From Phycisphaerae bacterium (lineage in GTDB: Bacteria; Planctomycetota; Phycisphaerae; UBA1845; PWPN01): a stretch of 64,000 bases of DNA. The translations under genes were made by a program, and so were the position numbers. The stretch is taken from NCBI GenBank assembly GCA_018003015.1, contig JAGNEZ010000009.1:62001-126000 (forward strand). Direction: 5' to 3'. Positions within the stretch are counted from its first letter, which is position 1; each line of letters begins with the position of its first letter. The notes beneath the pieces are model-generated. The model ran no database searches and was not told the origin of the DNA. It was given only the letters and a program-made list of their open reading frames with translations. Shown here in pieces: positions 1-9,532 of this stretch.

Positions 1-496
<496 letters not shown>

Positions 497-501
497 GCCG
501 A

Positions 502-530
502 TTGGCGAGCCGGCGGAATCCACGTAGAAT
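502..530 (+). promoter_or_regulatory. Promoter for the TIGR03790 gene, leaderless geometry
   Basis: TTGGCG (502-507), 17-nt spacer, TAGAAT (525-530). Only six bases separate the -10 box from the GTG at 537, so the expected start of transcription coincides with the start codon. No Shine-Dalgarno sequence is present. Confidence 0.5.
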
Positions 531-536
531 GAACGC

Positions 537-2300
537 GTGGACCCAGGCAAGAGCCGAGACGCAAGCACGACTCGATCGATCGGGCATGTGGTCTGCCTCG
601 CCATTGGCATGATCGTCATTGGGGCCGGCGTTCCCGTATCGGCGGGGGTGCTTGCCGCCGATGAGCTGCTGCTCATCTACAATGACGCCGATCCGGCCGG
701 CAAGGGGCTGGCTGAGCGATACGCCGAGGTTCGCGGGGTGCCCGCGGACCGGCTCTGCCCACTCATCGTGCTGGGCAGGTCTGAGGAGATTGTGCCGGGC
801 CAGTTCGAGAGGCTGATCCGCCAGCCGGTGCGAGACTATCTCGAGCGGCACGGACTTCGCGAGAAGGTGCGATGCCTGGTGCCCTTCTACGGTCTGCCGA
901 TCCGTGTGAGTCCCCGCAAGAACACGGCCGCGGAACGGGTGTTGCTGCTGCAATGGCGTCGCCAGCTCCAGGAGACGCTGATCGAACTGGACAAGGTTGA
1001 CGCCGAGTTGGCCGTTCTCGCCGGTGAGGACCCGGCGACGCGTCCGACCACCACGCAGCCGAGCGACAAGGATCTGGCGCGTCTGGCCGAGGATTACGAG
1101 CGGCTGCGGGCTTCGGCCTTCGCGCGAATCATGCCCAATCCGCCGACCCGGGAGCCCCCGCCAGCGTTTCATCGGTGGGTTAAGCTGGTGGAGACGGGTG
1201 AAGGGGCGGCTCGACTGCTGGCCCAGATCAGCACGCGGGCGGACGCCGGGGAGGATGCTTCCCGGGCGCTAGCCGACTCACAGCGACAAGGGCGTGAGGT
1301 CTTGTTGCAGGCCCGAGCGCTGATGTCTCGCGCGTTCACCGATCCCGAGCGGGAGAAGGCCCGGCCACTGCTCCGTCAGTGGGGAGGTCTGCTCGACGTG
1401 GCGTATAGTCTGCAGAGCGACATGCAGGAGGTTGAGGGGCGGGAGACCGAGGCGGCGGTGGACAGCGAGCTGATGCTGCTCTGGTGGGACCACCATCCGC
1501 GCTACCGCTGGCAGCCGAACCGGCTCAATTGGCGGCAGCGAGTGGCGTACCCGACAGGCAGCCCCGGCGCGCCGGAAGGCATCGGCACGCAGCCGGCAGG
1601 GCGGGACGAACGGCGTACCCTGCTGGTCTGCCGGATCGACGGGCCGACGGCCGGTGTGGCCCGCCGGATCATCGACGAGTCGATCGCCGTCGAGAGAGCT
1701 GGCCTTCGCGGGAACGTGGCCATCGATGCCCGAGGCATACGAGGAAGCCAGGGGCACGGTGAGTATGACACGGATCTTCGCAGCCTCGCCCAGCTGCTGA
1801 AGGACAATACTTCCCTGCCGGTCCACCTGGACGACCGTTCGGCGCTGTTCGCGGACGGCGACTGCCCGGAGACGATGCTCTACTGCGGCTGGTACAGCCT
1901 TCGCCGATACGTCCGGGCCTGCGCGTTCGTTCCCGGATCGGTGGGCTATCACATTGCCAGTTTCGAGGCCGCCGGTCTCAAGCAGCCGAAGGAGACGGGC
2001 TGGTGCCGGGGTCTGCTGCTGGACGGCATGGCTGCCACGCTGGGTCCGGTGGCGGAGCCTTATCTCCATGCTTTCCCGAAGCCCACGGAGTTCTTCGGCC
2101 TGCTCCTCAGCGGGAGGATGACGCTGGCGGAGTGCTACGCCTACACCACTCCCTGCACATCGTGGATGATGATGATGATCGGTGACCCGCTGTACCGACC
2201 GTTCGGCGCCAAGCCGGTGCTAACGATTGACCAGGTATTCCCGGCGGAGCTGATCCCCCCCGAATGGGCAGGTGGACGACCGGCCTCACCGGCGAACTGA
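537..2300 (+). CDS. TIGR03790 family secreted protein
   Basis: A 587-residue exported protein resembling the uncharacterised TIGR03790 family. A hydrophobic segment near residues 17-40 serves as signal peptide or anchor. The family-like opening ELLLIYNDADPAGKGLAERY, in which a stretch of time or data is tied to a retreating list of strings, is followed by LVPFYGLPIRV. A charged, probably helical insertion covers about residues 140-310. The C-terminal part includes the glycine-rich GWYSLRRY and TPCTSWMMMMIGDPLYRPF. No catalytic function is established for the family. GTG at 537 is chosen because a promoter ends six bases before it; the alternative is the in-frame ATG at 609, just before the hydrophobic stretch. 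Confidence 0.72.
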   Translation: MDPGKSRDASTTRSIGHVVCLAIGMIVIGAGVPVSAGVLAADELLLIYNDADPAGKGLAERYAEVRGVPADRLCPLIVLGRSEEIVPGQFERLIRQPVRDYLERHGLREKVRCLVPFYGLPIRVSPRKNTAAERVLLLQWRRQLQETLIELDKVDAELAVLAGEDPATRPTTTQPSDKDLARLAEDYERLRASAFARIMPNPPTREPPPAFHRWVKLVETGEGAARLLAQISTRADAGEDASRALADSQRQGREVLLQARALMSRAFTDPEREKARPLLRQWGGLLDVAYSLQSDMQEVEGRETEAAVDSELMLLWWDHHPRYRWQPNRLNWRQRVAYPTGSPGAPEGIGTQPAGRDERRTLLVCRIDGPTAGVARRIIDESIAVERAGLRGNVAIDARGIRGSQGHGEYDTDLRSLAQLLKDNTSLPVHLDDRSALFADGDCPETMLYCGWYSLRRYVRACAFVPGSVGYHIASFEAAGLKQPKETGWCRGLLLDGMAATLGPVAEPYLHAFPKPTEFFGLLLSGRMTLAECYAYTTPCTSWMMMMIGDPLYRPFGAKPVLTIDQVFPAELIPPEWAGGRPASPAN

Positions 2301-2320
2301 GGACACGCGGTCAGCCGGTG

Positions 2321-4144
2321 TCACTGCGGGTGTTCGGTCGGAGTGGCGTGGACAGCCCGAGCGACGAGGTCTTCGTACTGCTGGCGAAGATAGGCACGAT
2401 CGGGGCCGCTGGCGATGTGGTCCCACGGGAGAATCTCGCTCACCGGGCGCTCGCGGTGGGCATAGAAGCCCGGATCGAGGCCGGTCTGCTCGAACGCCTT
2501 TTGCCAGAGGTCAAATCGGAAGCACTCGTCCCACCCGTCCATGCGGGCGCCGAGCCGATAGGCGGCCTCGATCACCCCGCTCAGCCGGCGATCGCCGCGA
2601 GACAGCACGCCCTCGAGAATCGAGCGCTCGACCTTGTGGGTCTTGATGCGGACGGCCGAGCGGAACTGCTCGGAAGTGCGGCGGAGCAGGATCCGAGCCT
2701 CGTGGAAGTAATCCGCGTGAGGCTGGGCAGCCCACTGAAGGGGTGTATGCGGCTTGGGGATGAGCCAACCCACACTGGCCGTGATCGAAGCCGGCCCCCC
2801 CCCGACCGCCCGCTTGGCGAGGCTCAGCTTCCGTGACAGGTGGAAGATGTCGGCGATGTCTTGCTCGCGCTCGCCGGGGAAGCCGCACATGAAGTAGAGT
2901 TTCACCGAGTTCCAGCCGGCCGCGTACGCCTGTTTCAGGCCGGCGAACAGGTCCTCGTCGGTCACCTTCTTGCGGATCGCGCTGCGTAGCCGCGAGCTGG
3001 CCGCTTCGACCGCCACGGTGAGGCCGCTCTTGCGGACGCTGGATACCAGCCAAGGGATATCCGAGAGCATCTTGTCGACCCGGAGCGAGGGGACCGACAG
3101 ACTCACGTGCCGTTCATGGAACTGTTTGTTGAGCCGCCCGGCCAGTTCCGCCAAGTGCGGGTAGTCGGCGGTATTGAGGCTCAGCAAGCCGATTTCCTCG
3201 CAGCCGGTCGCCTCCCAGGCGTGTTCGGCGATTCCCAGGATACGATCGACGCTGCGAGCGCGAACCGGGCGTTTCGTGTAGCCTGCATGGCAGAAGCGGC
3301 AGCGCTGGGGGCAGCCGCGCATGATCTCAATGCTAACGCGATCGTGAACGACCTCGGTGTGAGCGACCAGCGGCCGGAGCGGCACGAAGGCATCCTCGAA
3401 GTCGGGCGTCTGACAGCAAGCGATGTGTTGAGGTGGCGTGAAGCCGGCCGGACACCGACCACGCGGGCGGAATGCAGCCATGGTGCCGTCGGTGTGGTAA
3501 TCCACATCGTACAGCGCCGGGGCGTAGATCCACTCGAACTTCCGGGCCATCTCCCTCACCATGTCCGACCGGCTGGCACCCTCGCGTTTCATGCGGCGGT
3601 AGAGCTCGACGATGGCCGCCATGCTGTGCTCGCCTTCGCCGATCACCACCAGATCGACGAAATCGGCGATCGGCTCGGGGTTATCCGCCTGGGGTCCGCC
3701 GACGATGACCAACGGATCCTGTTCTTCCCGCTCCTCGCCACGCAGGGGAATGCCGGCCAGATCAAGGAGCAGCAGCAGGTTGGTGTATCCCAACTCGTAG
3801 TTGAGCGAGACGGCGAAGATGTGGGCATTGCGGGCGGGCTGGCGTGTGTCCCAGGTGAACAGTGGGATATCGCGCCGCCGCATGATCTGTTCGGCATCGC
3901 CCCAGGGCGCGTAGACCCGCTCGGCACAGACTCCCGGCATCTGATTGCACAGGGCGTAGAGGATCTGGCAACCGAGGTGGCTCATGCCGATGGAGTAGGT
4001 GTCCGGGAATGCCAGCGCGACGCGTACGTCCGCCCGTTCCCAGTCGCCTGGGCGCACAGGCTGGTTCCACTCATGGCCGATGTATTGTCCCGGCTGCCGG
4101 ACAAAAGGGAGAAGCTCTTCGCTGATCCGTTGACGGAGGCTCAT
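2321..4144 (-). CDS. B12-binding-type radical SAM protein, TIGR03960-like
   Basis: A 607-residue radical SAM protein. Residues about 30-215 form a cobalamin-binding-like Rossmann domain (FPDTYSIGMSHLGCQILY, VIGEGEH). The radical SAM core follows, with the cluster motif CPQRCRFC (C278, C282, C285) and then HAGYTKRPVR. The arrangement matches TIGR03960, whose members often sit with or are fused to the DUF2344 protein TIGR03936. No such partner is visible here. The family's reaction is unknown. It converges on the TIGR03790 gene with a 20-nt gap. Confidence 0.82.
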   Translation of the reverse strand: MSLRQRISEELLPFVRQPGQYIGHEWNQPVRPGDWERADVRVALAFPDTYSIGMSHLGCQILYALCNQMPGVCAERVYAPWGDAEQIMRRRDIPLFTWDTRQPARNAHIFAVSLNYELGYTNLLLLLDLAGIPLRGEEREEQDPLVIVGGPQADNPEPIADFVDLVVIGEGEHSMAAIVELYRRMKREGASRSDMVREMARKFEWIYAPALYDVDYHTDGTMAAFRPRGRCPAGFTPPQHIACCQTPDFEDAFVPLRPLVAHTEVVHDRVSIEIMRGCPQRCRFCHAGYTKRPVRARSVDRILGIAEHAWEATGCEEIGLLSLNTADYPHLAELAGRLNKQFHERHVSLSVPSLRVDKMLSDIPWLVSSVRKSGLTVAVEAASSRLRSAIRKKVTDEDLFAGLKQAYAAGWNSVKLYFMCGFPGEREQDIADIFHLSRKLSLAKRAVGGGPASITASVGWLIPKPHTPLQWAAQPHADYFHEARILLRRTSEQFRSAVRIKTHKVERSILEGVLSRGDRRLSGVIEAAYRLGARMDGWDECFRFDLWQKAFEQTGLDPGFYAHRERPVSEILPWDHIASGPDRAYLRQQYEDLVARAVHATPTEHPQ

Positions 4145-4248
4145 GCGGGATCAAAGGCTGAACGGAGGAGGGTGGCAGGCCGTCCCTGTGCGCAAGGTTG
4201 AGTGTGGGGGAGGATCGGGCGTGAAGCGACCGAGCCCGTTCCGCCGTT

Positions 4249-4476
4249 TCACCGCTGGCGATACACGATCCGCCCGCGTCCCAGATCGTAGGGGGAGACT
4301 TCCACGGTCACGATGTCACCGGGAACGATGCGGATGAAGTTCTTCCGCATCTTGCCGGCAATGTGGGCAAGCACTTCGTGCTTGACTCCGCCGGTCTCTG
4401 CCTCGACGATGAACTGGGCGTTGGGCAGGGCCTTGATTACCTTGGCCTCGAACTGAATACTCTGGGCCTGGGCCAC
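4249..4476 (-). CDS. infA: Translation initiation factor IF-1
   Basis: A 75-residue IF-1, the single OB-fold factor that occupies the A site of the 30S subunit during initiation. The sequence runs from [20 protein letters not shown] through [13 protein letters not shown] to [15 protein letters not shown], the family's typical C-terminus; usual length is about 72. The reading frame is open further upstream, but GTG at 4476 is chosen because GAGGA lies about 9 nt before it and the length then fits. It lies between the radical SAM gene and the divergent rsmB. Confidence 0.92.
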   Translation of the reverse strand: MAQAQSIQFEAKVIKALPNAQFIVEAETGGVKHEVLAHIAGKMRKNFIRIVPGDIVTVEVSPYDLGRGRIVYRQR

Positions 4477-4592
4477 GTCGCACCATCCTCGCAAAACCAC
4501 CGATCGGACACCTGGAGCCTTATGGTGAATCCACAGGCGGCCGAAGGCGCATTATCGTCTGCCTTGCGAGAAAAGGCAAATGGGCGGCGCGT

Positions 4593-4622
4593 GTGACGGG
4601 TGCCGACCATCTGCGGTATAAT
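4593..4622 (+). promoter_or_regulatory. Promoter for rsmB
   Basis: GTGACG (4593-4598), 18-nt spacer and a perfect TATAAT (4617-4622). Transcription would start near 4629, giving a leader of about 23 nt before the GTG at 4652. Confidence 0.5.
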
Positions 4623-4651
4623 CGCTTCGTTGAGAAAACCGAAGCGACCTG

Positions 4652-6061
4652 GTGAGCAGAACGAATCCATCCAGACACGGCGTTTCTCCGGCGCGCGCGG
4701 CGGCCCTGGTGGCCTTATCCGAGTTGCGTCTCGGCCGGCATGTCGCGGGCGAATCGGTGGAGCATCTGCTGACCGCCGCAGCCCTCAGCGAGCGCGATCG
4801 GCACTTGGCCGTCGAGTTGGTCATGGGTGCTCTACGGCATCGCCAGACGCTGGCGGCCGTCTTCGGCACGTTCGCGATCAACGGGTGGAAACGGGTCAAG
4901 CCGGAGCTGCAGCAGATTCTCCTGCTCGGCGGCTATCAGCTCCTCTGGCTCGACGGAATACCGGCCTTCGCTGCCGTGGACGAGGCCGTGGCTCAGGCCA
5001 AGGGCGAGGGGGGATCGCGCGCAGGCCAGTTCGTCAACGCTTTGCTCCGCTCGCTGCAGCGCGAGATCGAGCAGCGCCGAGTACCCGCAGCGGAGGCCGA
5101 TGCGGTCAGGGCCATCCCGATTGACCCCTGGCAGTACTGCCAGTTCCGTCGGGCGGTGCTGCCGGATCCGCACCGGCATCCGATCGATCATCTTGCGGCC
5201 GCCGCTTCCCAGCCGAACTGGCTGGTGAAAAGGTGGTGCGAAGCCTTCGGGCTGGAGCGGGCGCGAGAGGTGTGCCTGGCGGGGCTATGCCGGCCGCCGA
5301 TCGTCCTCCGCCCCAACCGGCTGCGAACCACGGCGCAGGCTCTGGCCGATCGTCTCTGCGAGGAAGCTGCCGCGGCGGAGCCGGTTCTGAGGGGCGACGT
5401 GGTCGTGGTGAGCCATTGGGGACCGCTCTCATTGACGGGCGCCTTTCTCGAAGGCTGGTTTCAGCCCCAGGACCGCACGGCCATGGGGGTGATCCAAGCG
5501 ATGGCGCCGGCGTCTGGCCAGCGCGTTGTCGATCTCTGCGCCGGTCCGGGCACCAAGACCACGCAGATGGCGGAACTGATGAACAACACGGGGGTGATCC
5601 TGGCCAGTGACAAGGATGACAGCCGGCTGGCACCCGTTCGGGAAAACGGTGCCCGGCTCGGGCTGAGCATCATTGACACGGTTCTCCCCGGAGATCTCGA
5701 GGCGGCGGCGCGTGCCCTCGGGCCCATCGACTGGATTCTGGTGGATGCGCCGTGCAGCAATACCGGCGTACTGGCTCGCCGCCCGGAGGCCCGGTATCGA
5801 ATCCGCATGCGGGCCCTTCAATCGCTCTCCGCCCTGCAGTTCCAGCTTCTGGATTTCGCCGCCCGCCTGGCCACCCCCCAGAGCCGGATCGCCTACAGCA
5901 CCTGCAGCCTGGAAATTGAGGAGAATGAAGCCCTGGTCACGCGGTTCCTGGAGCGTCACCCGGACTGGCGGCTCGAGCGGTCGGCCAGGATCCTGCCTTG
6001 GGCGGGTGCGGCGCCGGCCGACTATCACGACGGGGGTTACTGGGCGATTCTGGCCCGATGA
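4652..6061 (+). CDS. rsmB: 16S rRNA (cytosine-967 C5) methyltransferase
   Basis: A 469-residue RsmB/Sun protein that methylates C967 of 16S rRNA using S-adenosylmethionine. Residues about 12-145 form the NusB-like RNA-binding domain (ARAAALVALSELRLGRH). The catalytic domain has the SAM loop VVDLCAGPGTKTTQ (about 292-305). The two catalytic cysteines are C368 in DAPCSNTG and C418 in YSTCSLEIEENE. Length and order are normal for the family. The start is GTG at 4652, and a promoter lies just upstream. It is divergent from infA. Confidence 0.93.
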   Translation: MSRTNPSRHGVSPARAAALVALSELRLGRHVAGESVEHLLTAAALSERDRHLAVELVMGALRHRQTLAAVFGTFAINGWKRVKPELQQILLLGGYQLLWLDGIPAFAAVDEAVAQAKGEGGSRAGQFVNALLRSLQREIEQRRVPAAEADAVRAIPIDPWQYCQFRRAVLPDPHRHPIDHLAAAASQPNWLVKRWCEAFGLERAREVCLAGLCRPPIVLRPNRLRTTAQALADRLCEEAAAAEPVLRGDVVVVSHWGPLSLTGAFLEGWFQPQDRTAMGVIQAMAPASGQRVVDLCAGPGTKTTQMAELMNNTGVILASDKDDSRLAPVRENGARLGLSIIDTVLPGDLEAAARALGPIDWILVDAPCSNTGVLARRPEARYRIRMRALQSLSALQFQLLDFAARLATPQSRIAYSTCSLEIEENEALVTRFLERHPDWRLERSARILPWAGAAPADYHDGGYWAILAR

Positions 6062-6144
6062 CTCATTTCCTGGGGGAGGTCAACTGGTTTCAGACAAGAT
6101 CCGATGAAAGAGGCAGGTCCTGTAGTCTTGGCGAGGCAAGAATC

Positions 6145-6369
6145 ATGCCCCCTCCGGATTATCAGACGCTGCTGACGGTGCTGTTTGCCTTGCTGGGGGG
6201 CGGCATATTCCTTCGTGTCGTCGGGAAGGAGAAGCACCGGCGCGAGAAGTGGCTTCAGTACCGTCTCGAGGAGAAGCTGAAGGAGCTCAGGGCTAAGCAG
6301 ATGGAAAGCCCGGACGGGGAGGCAAGCAACGAGCCAATCACCGCAACTCCAACCGAGATCGAAAGTTAG
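6145..6369 (+). CDS. Small single-pass membrane protein
   Basis: A predicted 74-residue protein of unknown function. A hydrophobic helix (LLTVLFALLGGGIFLRVVG, about residues 8-26) is followed by a highly charged, probably helical segment (KEKHRREKWLQYRLEEKLKE) and a Glu/Thr-rich tail. ATG at 6145 is chosen because it opens directly onto the membrane helix; the frame is open further upstream but that part overlaps rsmB. It lies 83 nt after rsmB and 104 nt before the next membrane protein. I recognise no family. Confidence 0.55.
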   Translation: MPPPDYQTLLTVLFALLGGGIFLRVVGKEKHRREKWLQYRLEEKLKELRAKQMESPDGEASNEPITATPTEIES

Positions 6370-6473
6370 ATGCTGGCCGGTCGTGTTGACTTGGCCGCCG
6401 ACAGCCCTTAGAGTGCCTCTGGACTCGGGATGCTGAGCCGCGACGGCAAGCCGCAGCCCCAGGAGCAAGTAAC

Positions 6474-7517
6474 GTGTTCGAACTACCCAATCCTGAACGG
6501 AACCGGTCAATCCGATCCATGTCGCTGGCGATTGCGATTGGGGGCGCTGTGGTGGGCGGTGCCTTCGCGTTGGTTGGGCTGTACCAGTTCACCCCCTGGT
6601 CGAGCGCTCACGGATCTGGTGTCTTTCTGCTGGCCGCGGGGTGCATTCTGATGACGGTCTCGCTGTTCGCCTACTGCCTGCTGGAGCTCACCGCCCAGGC
6701 GGAGGAGAACGTCAACCGCATTCACCAGATCGCCGTGGATCTGCTGGTCATCGCCCGGCGTATTGAGCCCCACTTCAAGACCATCGCGGACAACGTGCGG
6801 CTGTCTGACACGGCCAAGTCGCTCGCTCACCGGGAGCTGGAACGGGAGGCGCTTCGGCAGGCAATCCACGAGGAGATGTACGGCGGGGATGCAGAGGCCG
6901 TCCAGTATCTCATCAACGAGATGGAGCGTCGTTTCGGCTACAAGCAGGAAGCTCAGAAGCTGCGTGAGGAAGTCAGCCTGAAGCGTGAGATGACCATTGA
7001 GGAGAAGATCAACGAGGCCCTCTCGCACATCGAGAAGATGATGGACGAGCATCGGTGGGACCGGGCCCAGGTCGAGTCAGACCGTCTGACCAAGCTGTTT
7101 CCCCGTCACGAGCGGGTGAGTTCTCTGTCCGCCGAGTTGGATCGCCGCCGGGATGTCCGCAAGCAGGAGCTTTTGGACCAATGGAAGTTGGCGGTCCAGC
7201 GTGAGGAGATCGACCGTGGCATCGCGATTCTGACCGAACTCGACGCTTACCTGACGAAGGAAGAAGCCCAGGCATTGCAGGATTCCGCCCGCCACGTGTT
7301 CAAAGCCCGGCTGGTCAATCTGGGCGTGCAGTTCGGGCTAGCCGTGACCGAGAGCCGCTGGCGCGACGCCCTCGAAGTCGGGCTCCGCATCCGCCAGGAG
7401 TTCCCGAACAGCCGGATGGCCCAAGAGGTCTCGCAGAAGCTGGAGACGCTTCAGGTCAAAGCGGGTTTCGTGGCCGACGCCGATCTCATCGAGCAGCGTC
7501 CGGTCCCGGCAGAGTGA
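6474..7517 (+). CDS. Two-helix membrane protein with long cytoplasmic helical domain
   Basis: A 347-residue protein without a family name I can give. GTG at 6474 lies downstream of CAGGAGC. Two adjacent membrane helices (about residues 17-37 and 49-70) form a hairpin. The remainder is charged, probably helical and soluble: heptad-like stretches at about 70-200, then TPR-like helical pairs such as EEKINEALSHIEKMMDEHRW and ESRWRDALEVGLRIRQEFPN. The pattern suggests a membrane-anchored scaffold. The stop codon overlaps the start of the next reading frame in GTGA. Confidence 0.65.
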   Translation: MFELPNPERNRSIRSMSLAIAIGGAVVGGAFALVGLYQFTPWSSAHGSGVFLLAAGCILMTVSLFAYCLLELTAQAEENVNRIHQIAVDLLVIARRIEPHFKTIADNVRLSDTAKSLAHRELEREALRQAIHEEMYGGDAEAVQYLINEMERRFGYKQEAQKLREEVSLKREMTIEEKINEALSHIEKMMDEHRWDRAQVESDRLTKLFPRHERVSSLSAELDRRRDVRKQELLDQWKLAVQREEIDRGIAILTELDAYLTKEEAQALQDSARHVFKARLVNLGVQFGLAVTESRWRDALEVGLRIRQEFPNSRMAQEVSQKLETLQVKAGFVADADLIEQRPVPAE

Positions 7518-7822
7518 CTGAAGTGCTGATTCGACTTGCGAGGCCGGCCGATCTCGTGGCCATCAACGACATCTACAACTACGACGTGCTGCAATCCAAC
7601 TGTACCTACCAGACCAAGCCGGAGTCGCCGGATGAGCGGCGTGCGTGGTTCGAGGAACACGGCGAAGGGCATCCGGTGACGGTGGCGGAGCGTTCGGGCG
7701 AGGTTGTCGGATGGGGCTCCCTGTCGTCGTTTCGTTCCCGCGCCGCCTATGCCCGGATCGGTGGAGGCCGTTACCGAGGTCAGAGTCCGGCGCCGAAGGA
7801 GTCGTTCTCGCCCGCGGCCTGA
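7514..7822 (+). pseudogene. Truncated phosphinothricin-type N-acetyltransferase
   Basis: The first ~82 residues match the amino-terminal half of the GNAT acetyltransferases annotated as phosphinothricin acetyltransferase: IRLARPADLVAINDIYNYDV, then YQTKPESPDERRAWFEEH and VVGWGSLSSFRSRAAYAR. The frame then passes into unrelated sequence and stops at residue 102. The acetyl-CoA-binding part (normally a Q/RxxGxG/A motif after about residue 100) is missing, and no other plus-strand frame restores it before the convergent spoVG gene. Catalysis is therefore not expected. The most likely history is a 3' deletion followed by drift. Confidence 0.72.
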
Positions 7823-8628
7823 GGTGGCGGAGGGACGGTGGGCGCCTTAGGCCCAGCCGTCTCGGAAGAACCGCGATCGGCCCGTGACGGGCGCGGAGCG
7901 GGAGGAGTGGCCTCGCGGCGTGTACCGGAATCCTCGGCCGTCTGGTCAGTCGTGGCCGGGTGGTCCGCGTCGGATCCTCTTCCGTTGGGCTGGCGCCGGC
8001 TTTGGGCATCGCGTTTGAGATCGGCGATGAGCGAGTTGTAGTCGCCGAAGTGGTCGCCGGTTATCTTCCTGCCTTCCCCGGCGCGGGCATCGGCCACGGG
8101 GGCGGGCGGCGTTTCCCTAGGCTGAGGTCGAGGCTCGCGAGCCGGCTTGGGCTGGGGGGCAGGCGCGGCTTCCGCGGGAATGGGGGCGGCAAGATCCTCC
8201 ACGTCCTCATAGTCGTCGAAATCGTCGAACTTGGCAGGCTTGTAGTCGGGTGATTTGGCTTTCTCCTGCTCGGCCTGGTAGGCCTCGACGACCGCCTTCT
8301 GGACCTGCTCGCGGCAGGCGGCGTTAATGGGGTGGGCCACATCGGCGTGGAGCTTGGCTCGGCCCTGAGTGTCCTTGGGGGCCCGGTTCTCGTTCAGGGA
8401 GGCACCGCAATCGTTGCAGAACCGGGATCTCAGATGGTTCTTCGAACCGCACCGGGGACACCTGTCCATCAACTTGCGCGAAGGCATGGCCACAAACACG
8501 CCGTTTGTGCCATCGATGATTTTCAGGTCGCGGATGACGAACGCGCCGTCCAGGGTGATGCTGCAGAAAGCCCGAAGTCGCTCTCGTGCGTTCTCCACCA
8601 ATTTGATCCGTACTTCCGTGATTTCCAT
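7780..8628 (-). CDS. spoVG: SpoVG family protein with inserted zinc ribbon and long acidic/proline tail
   Basis: A 282-residue SpoVG-family protein; typical members have about 90-100 residues. Residues 1-55 carry the SpoVG beta fold ([35 protein letters not shown]). A zinc ribbon follows (C57-x2-C60, C71-x2-C74), after which the SpoVG fold resumes with [20 protein letters not shown] at about 95-115. The remainder is low complexity: acidic ([12 protein letters not shown]), then Pro/Ala/Arg-rich and probably disordered. ATG at 8628 is preceded by GGAGGTTGCACCC. It lies 46 nt after ispE, a neighbourhood also seen in Bacillus. Family members bind nucleic acid and affect division or expression; the role here is not known. 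Confidence 0.87.
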   Translation of the reverse strand: MEITEVRIKLVENARERLRAFCSITLDGAFVIRDLKIIDGTNGVFVAMPSRKLMDRCPRCGSKNHLRSRFCNDCGASLNENRAPKDTQGRAKLHADVAHPINAACREQVQKAVVEAYQAEQEKAKSPDYKPAKFDDFDDYEDVEDLAAPIPAEAAPAPQPKPAREPRPQPRETPPAPVADARAGEGRKITGDHFGDYNSLIADLKRDAQSRRQPNGRGSDADHPATTDQTAEDSGTRREATPPAPRPSRADRGSSETAGPKAPTVPPPPQAAGENDSFGAGL

Positions 8629-8674
8629 GGGTGCAACCTCCGAAAAGGCGAAAAGGTGCAGAGCTCCGCGGACG

Positions 8675-9532
8675 TCAATTCTGCTCCAACGGCCGTACCA
8701 CGCAAGCGTCCACATCGAGGTCTTGGGCCGCTCGGTCGGCAAATGTCCGAGCCTGGGACTCCTCGTCGAAAGCCGTAAACAAGGTCGATCCGCTGCCCGA
8801 CATCCGCACCGGACGGCCGGCGAGGGCTGCGGCCCGATCGCGCCACGCGCGCAAGGCCGGGCTCAGTTGGAAAGCGGGCCCTTCCAACATATTGTAGCTC
8901 TGTTCCATCCACCTGACCGCCGGCAATCGCTCCGTGGGCCAAGTGGCGATGGTCGGGGGAGAGGGTGTCTCGGCCGGGCGCCACGCGGCGTAGACCTCGG
9001 CGGTTGAGACCGACACACCCGGCAGCAGGAGGACGATCCAGCCGCTCCAGGCCAGGGGAACGGGCCGGACGTGCTCGCCCCGGCCGCTGATGACGACCGG
9101 AGCACCGTAGAGGAAGAGGGGGACGTCGCTGCCCAGCCGCGCCGCGAGTGGCAGGAGGCGATCTGTCGGCCAGTGGAGGCCCCAGAGCCGGTTCAGGCCG
9201 ATCAGGGTGGTGGCGGCATTGGAGCTTCCGCCGCCCAGCCCGCCCCCCATCGGAATACGTTTCGTGAGTCGGCAGGTCATTCCCGACCGTGCTCCGGCCT
9301 CGGCGGCAAGCACAGAGGCGGCCCGCCAGATGAGGTTGCCTTGTCCCGCGGGCAGGTCCTGCCGGTCACAGATCACCTCGAACCGCGCATCCGCCCTCTC
9401 TGAGAACGCCAGATCGTCGAAGAGTGTGATGGTGCTGACGAGGGACTCGATGTCGTGATAGCCATCCGGCCGGCGTCCCACGACTCGCAGCGTCCAGTTG
9501 ATCTTGGCGGGCGATTGAAGCGTTAGGTCCAT
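8675..9532 (-). CDS. ispE: 4-diphosphocytidyl-2-C-methyl-D-erythritol kinase
   Basis: A 285-residue IspE, the GHMP kinase that phosphorylates the 2-hydroxyl of CDP-methylerythritol in the non-mevalonate (MEP) isoprenoid pathway. Motif 1 is [20 protein letters not shown] near residues 7-26, and the phosphate-binding glycine loop is [14 protein letters not shown] near residue 94. The C-terminal GHMP motif is [16 protein letters not shown] at 9532 begins exactly at the conserved [12 protein letters not shown]; the longer frame upstream lacks similarity. ispG of the same pathway is found separately at 24.4 kb. Confidence 0.94.
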   Translation of the reverse strand: MDLTLQSPAKINWTLRVVGRRPDGYHDIESLVSTITLFDDLAFSERADARFEVICDRQDLPAGQGNLIWRAASVLAAEAGARSGMTCRLTKRIPMGGGLGGGSSNAATTLIGLNRLWGLHWPTDRLLPLAARLGSDVPLFLYGAPVVISGRGEHVRPVPLAWSGWIVLLLPGVSVSTAEVYAAWRPAETPSPPTIATWPTERLPAVRWMEQSYNMLEGPAFQLSPALRAWRDRAAALAGRPVRMSGSGSTLFTAFDEESQARTFADRAAQDLDVDACVVRPLEQN

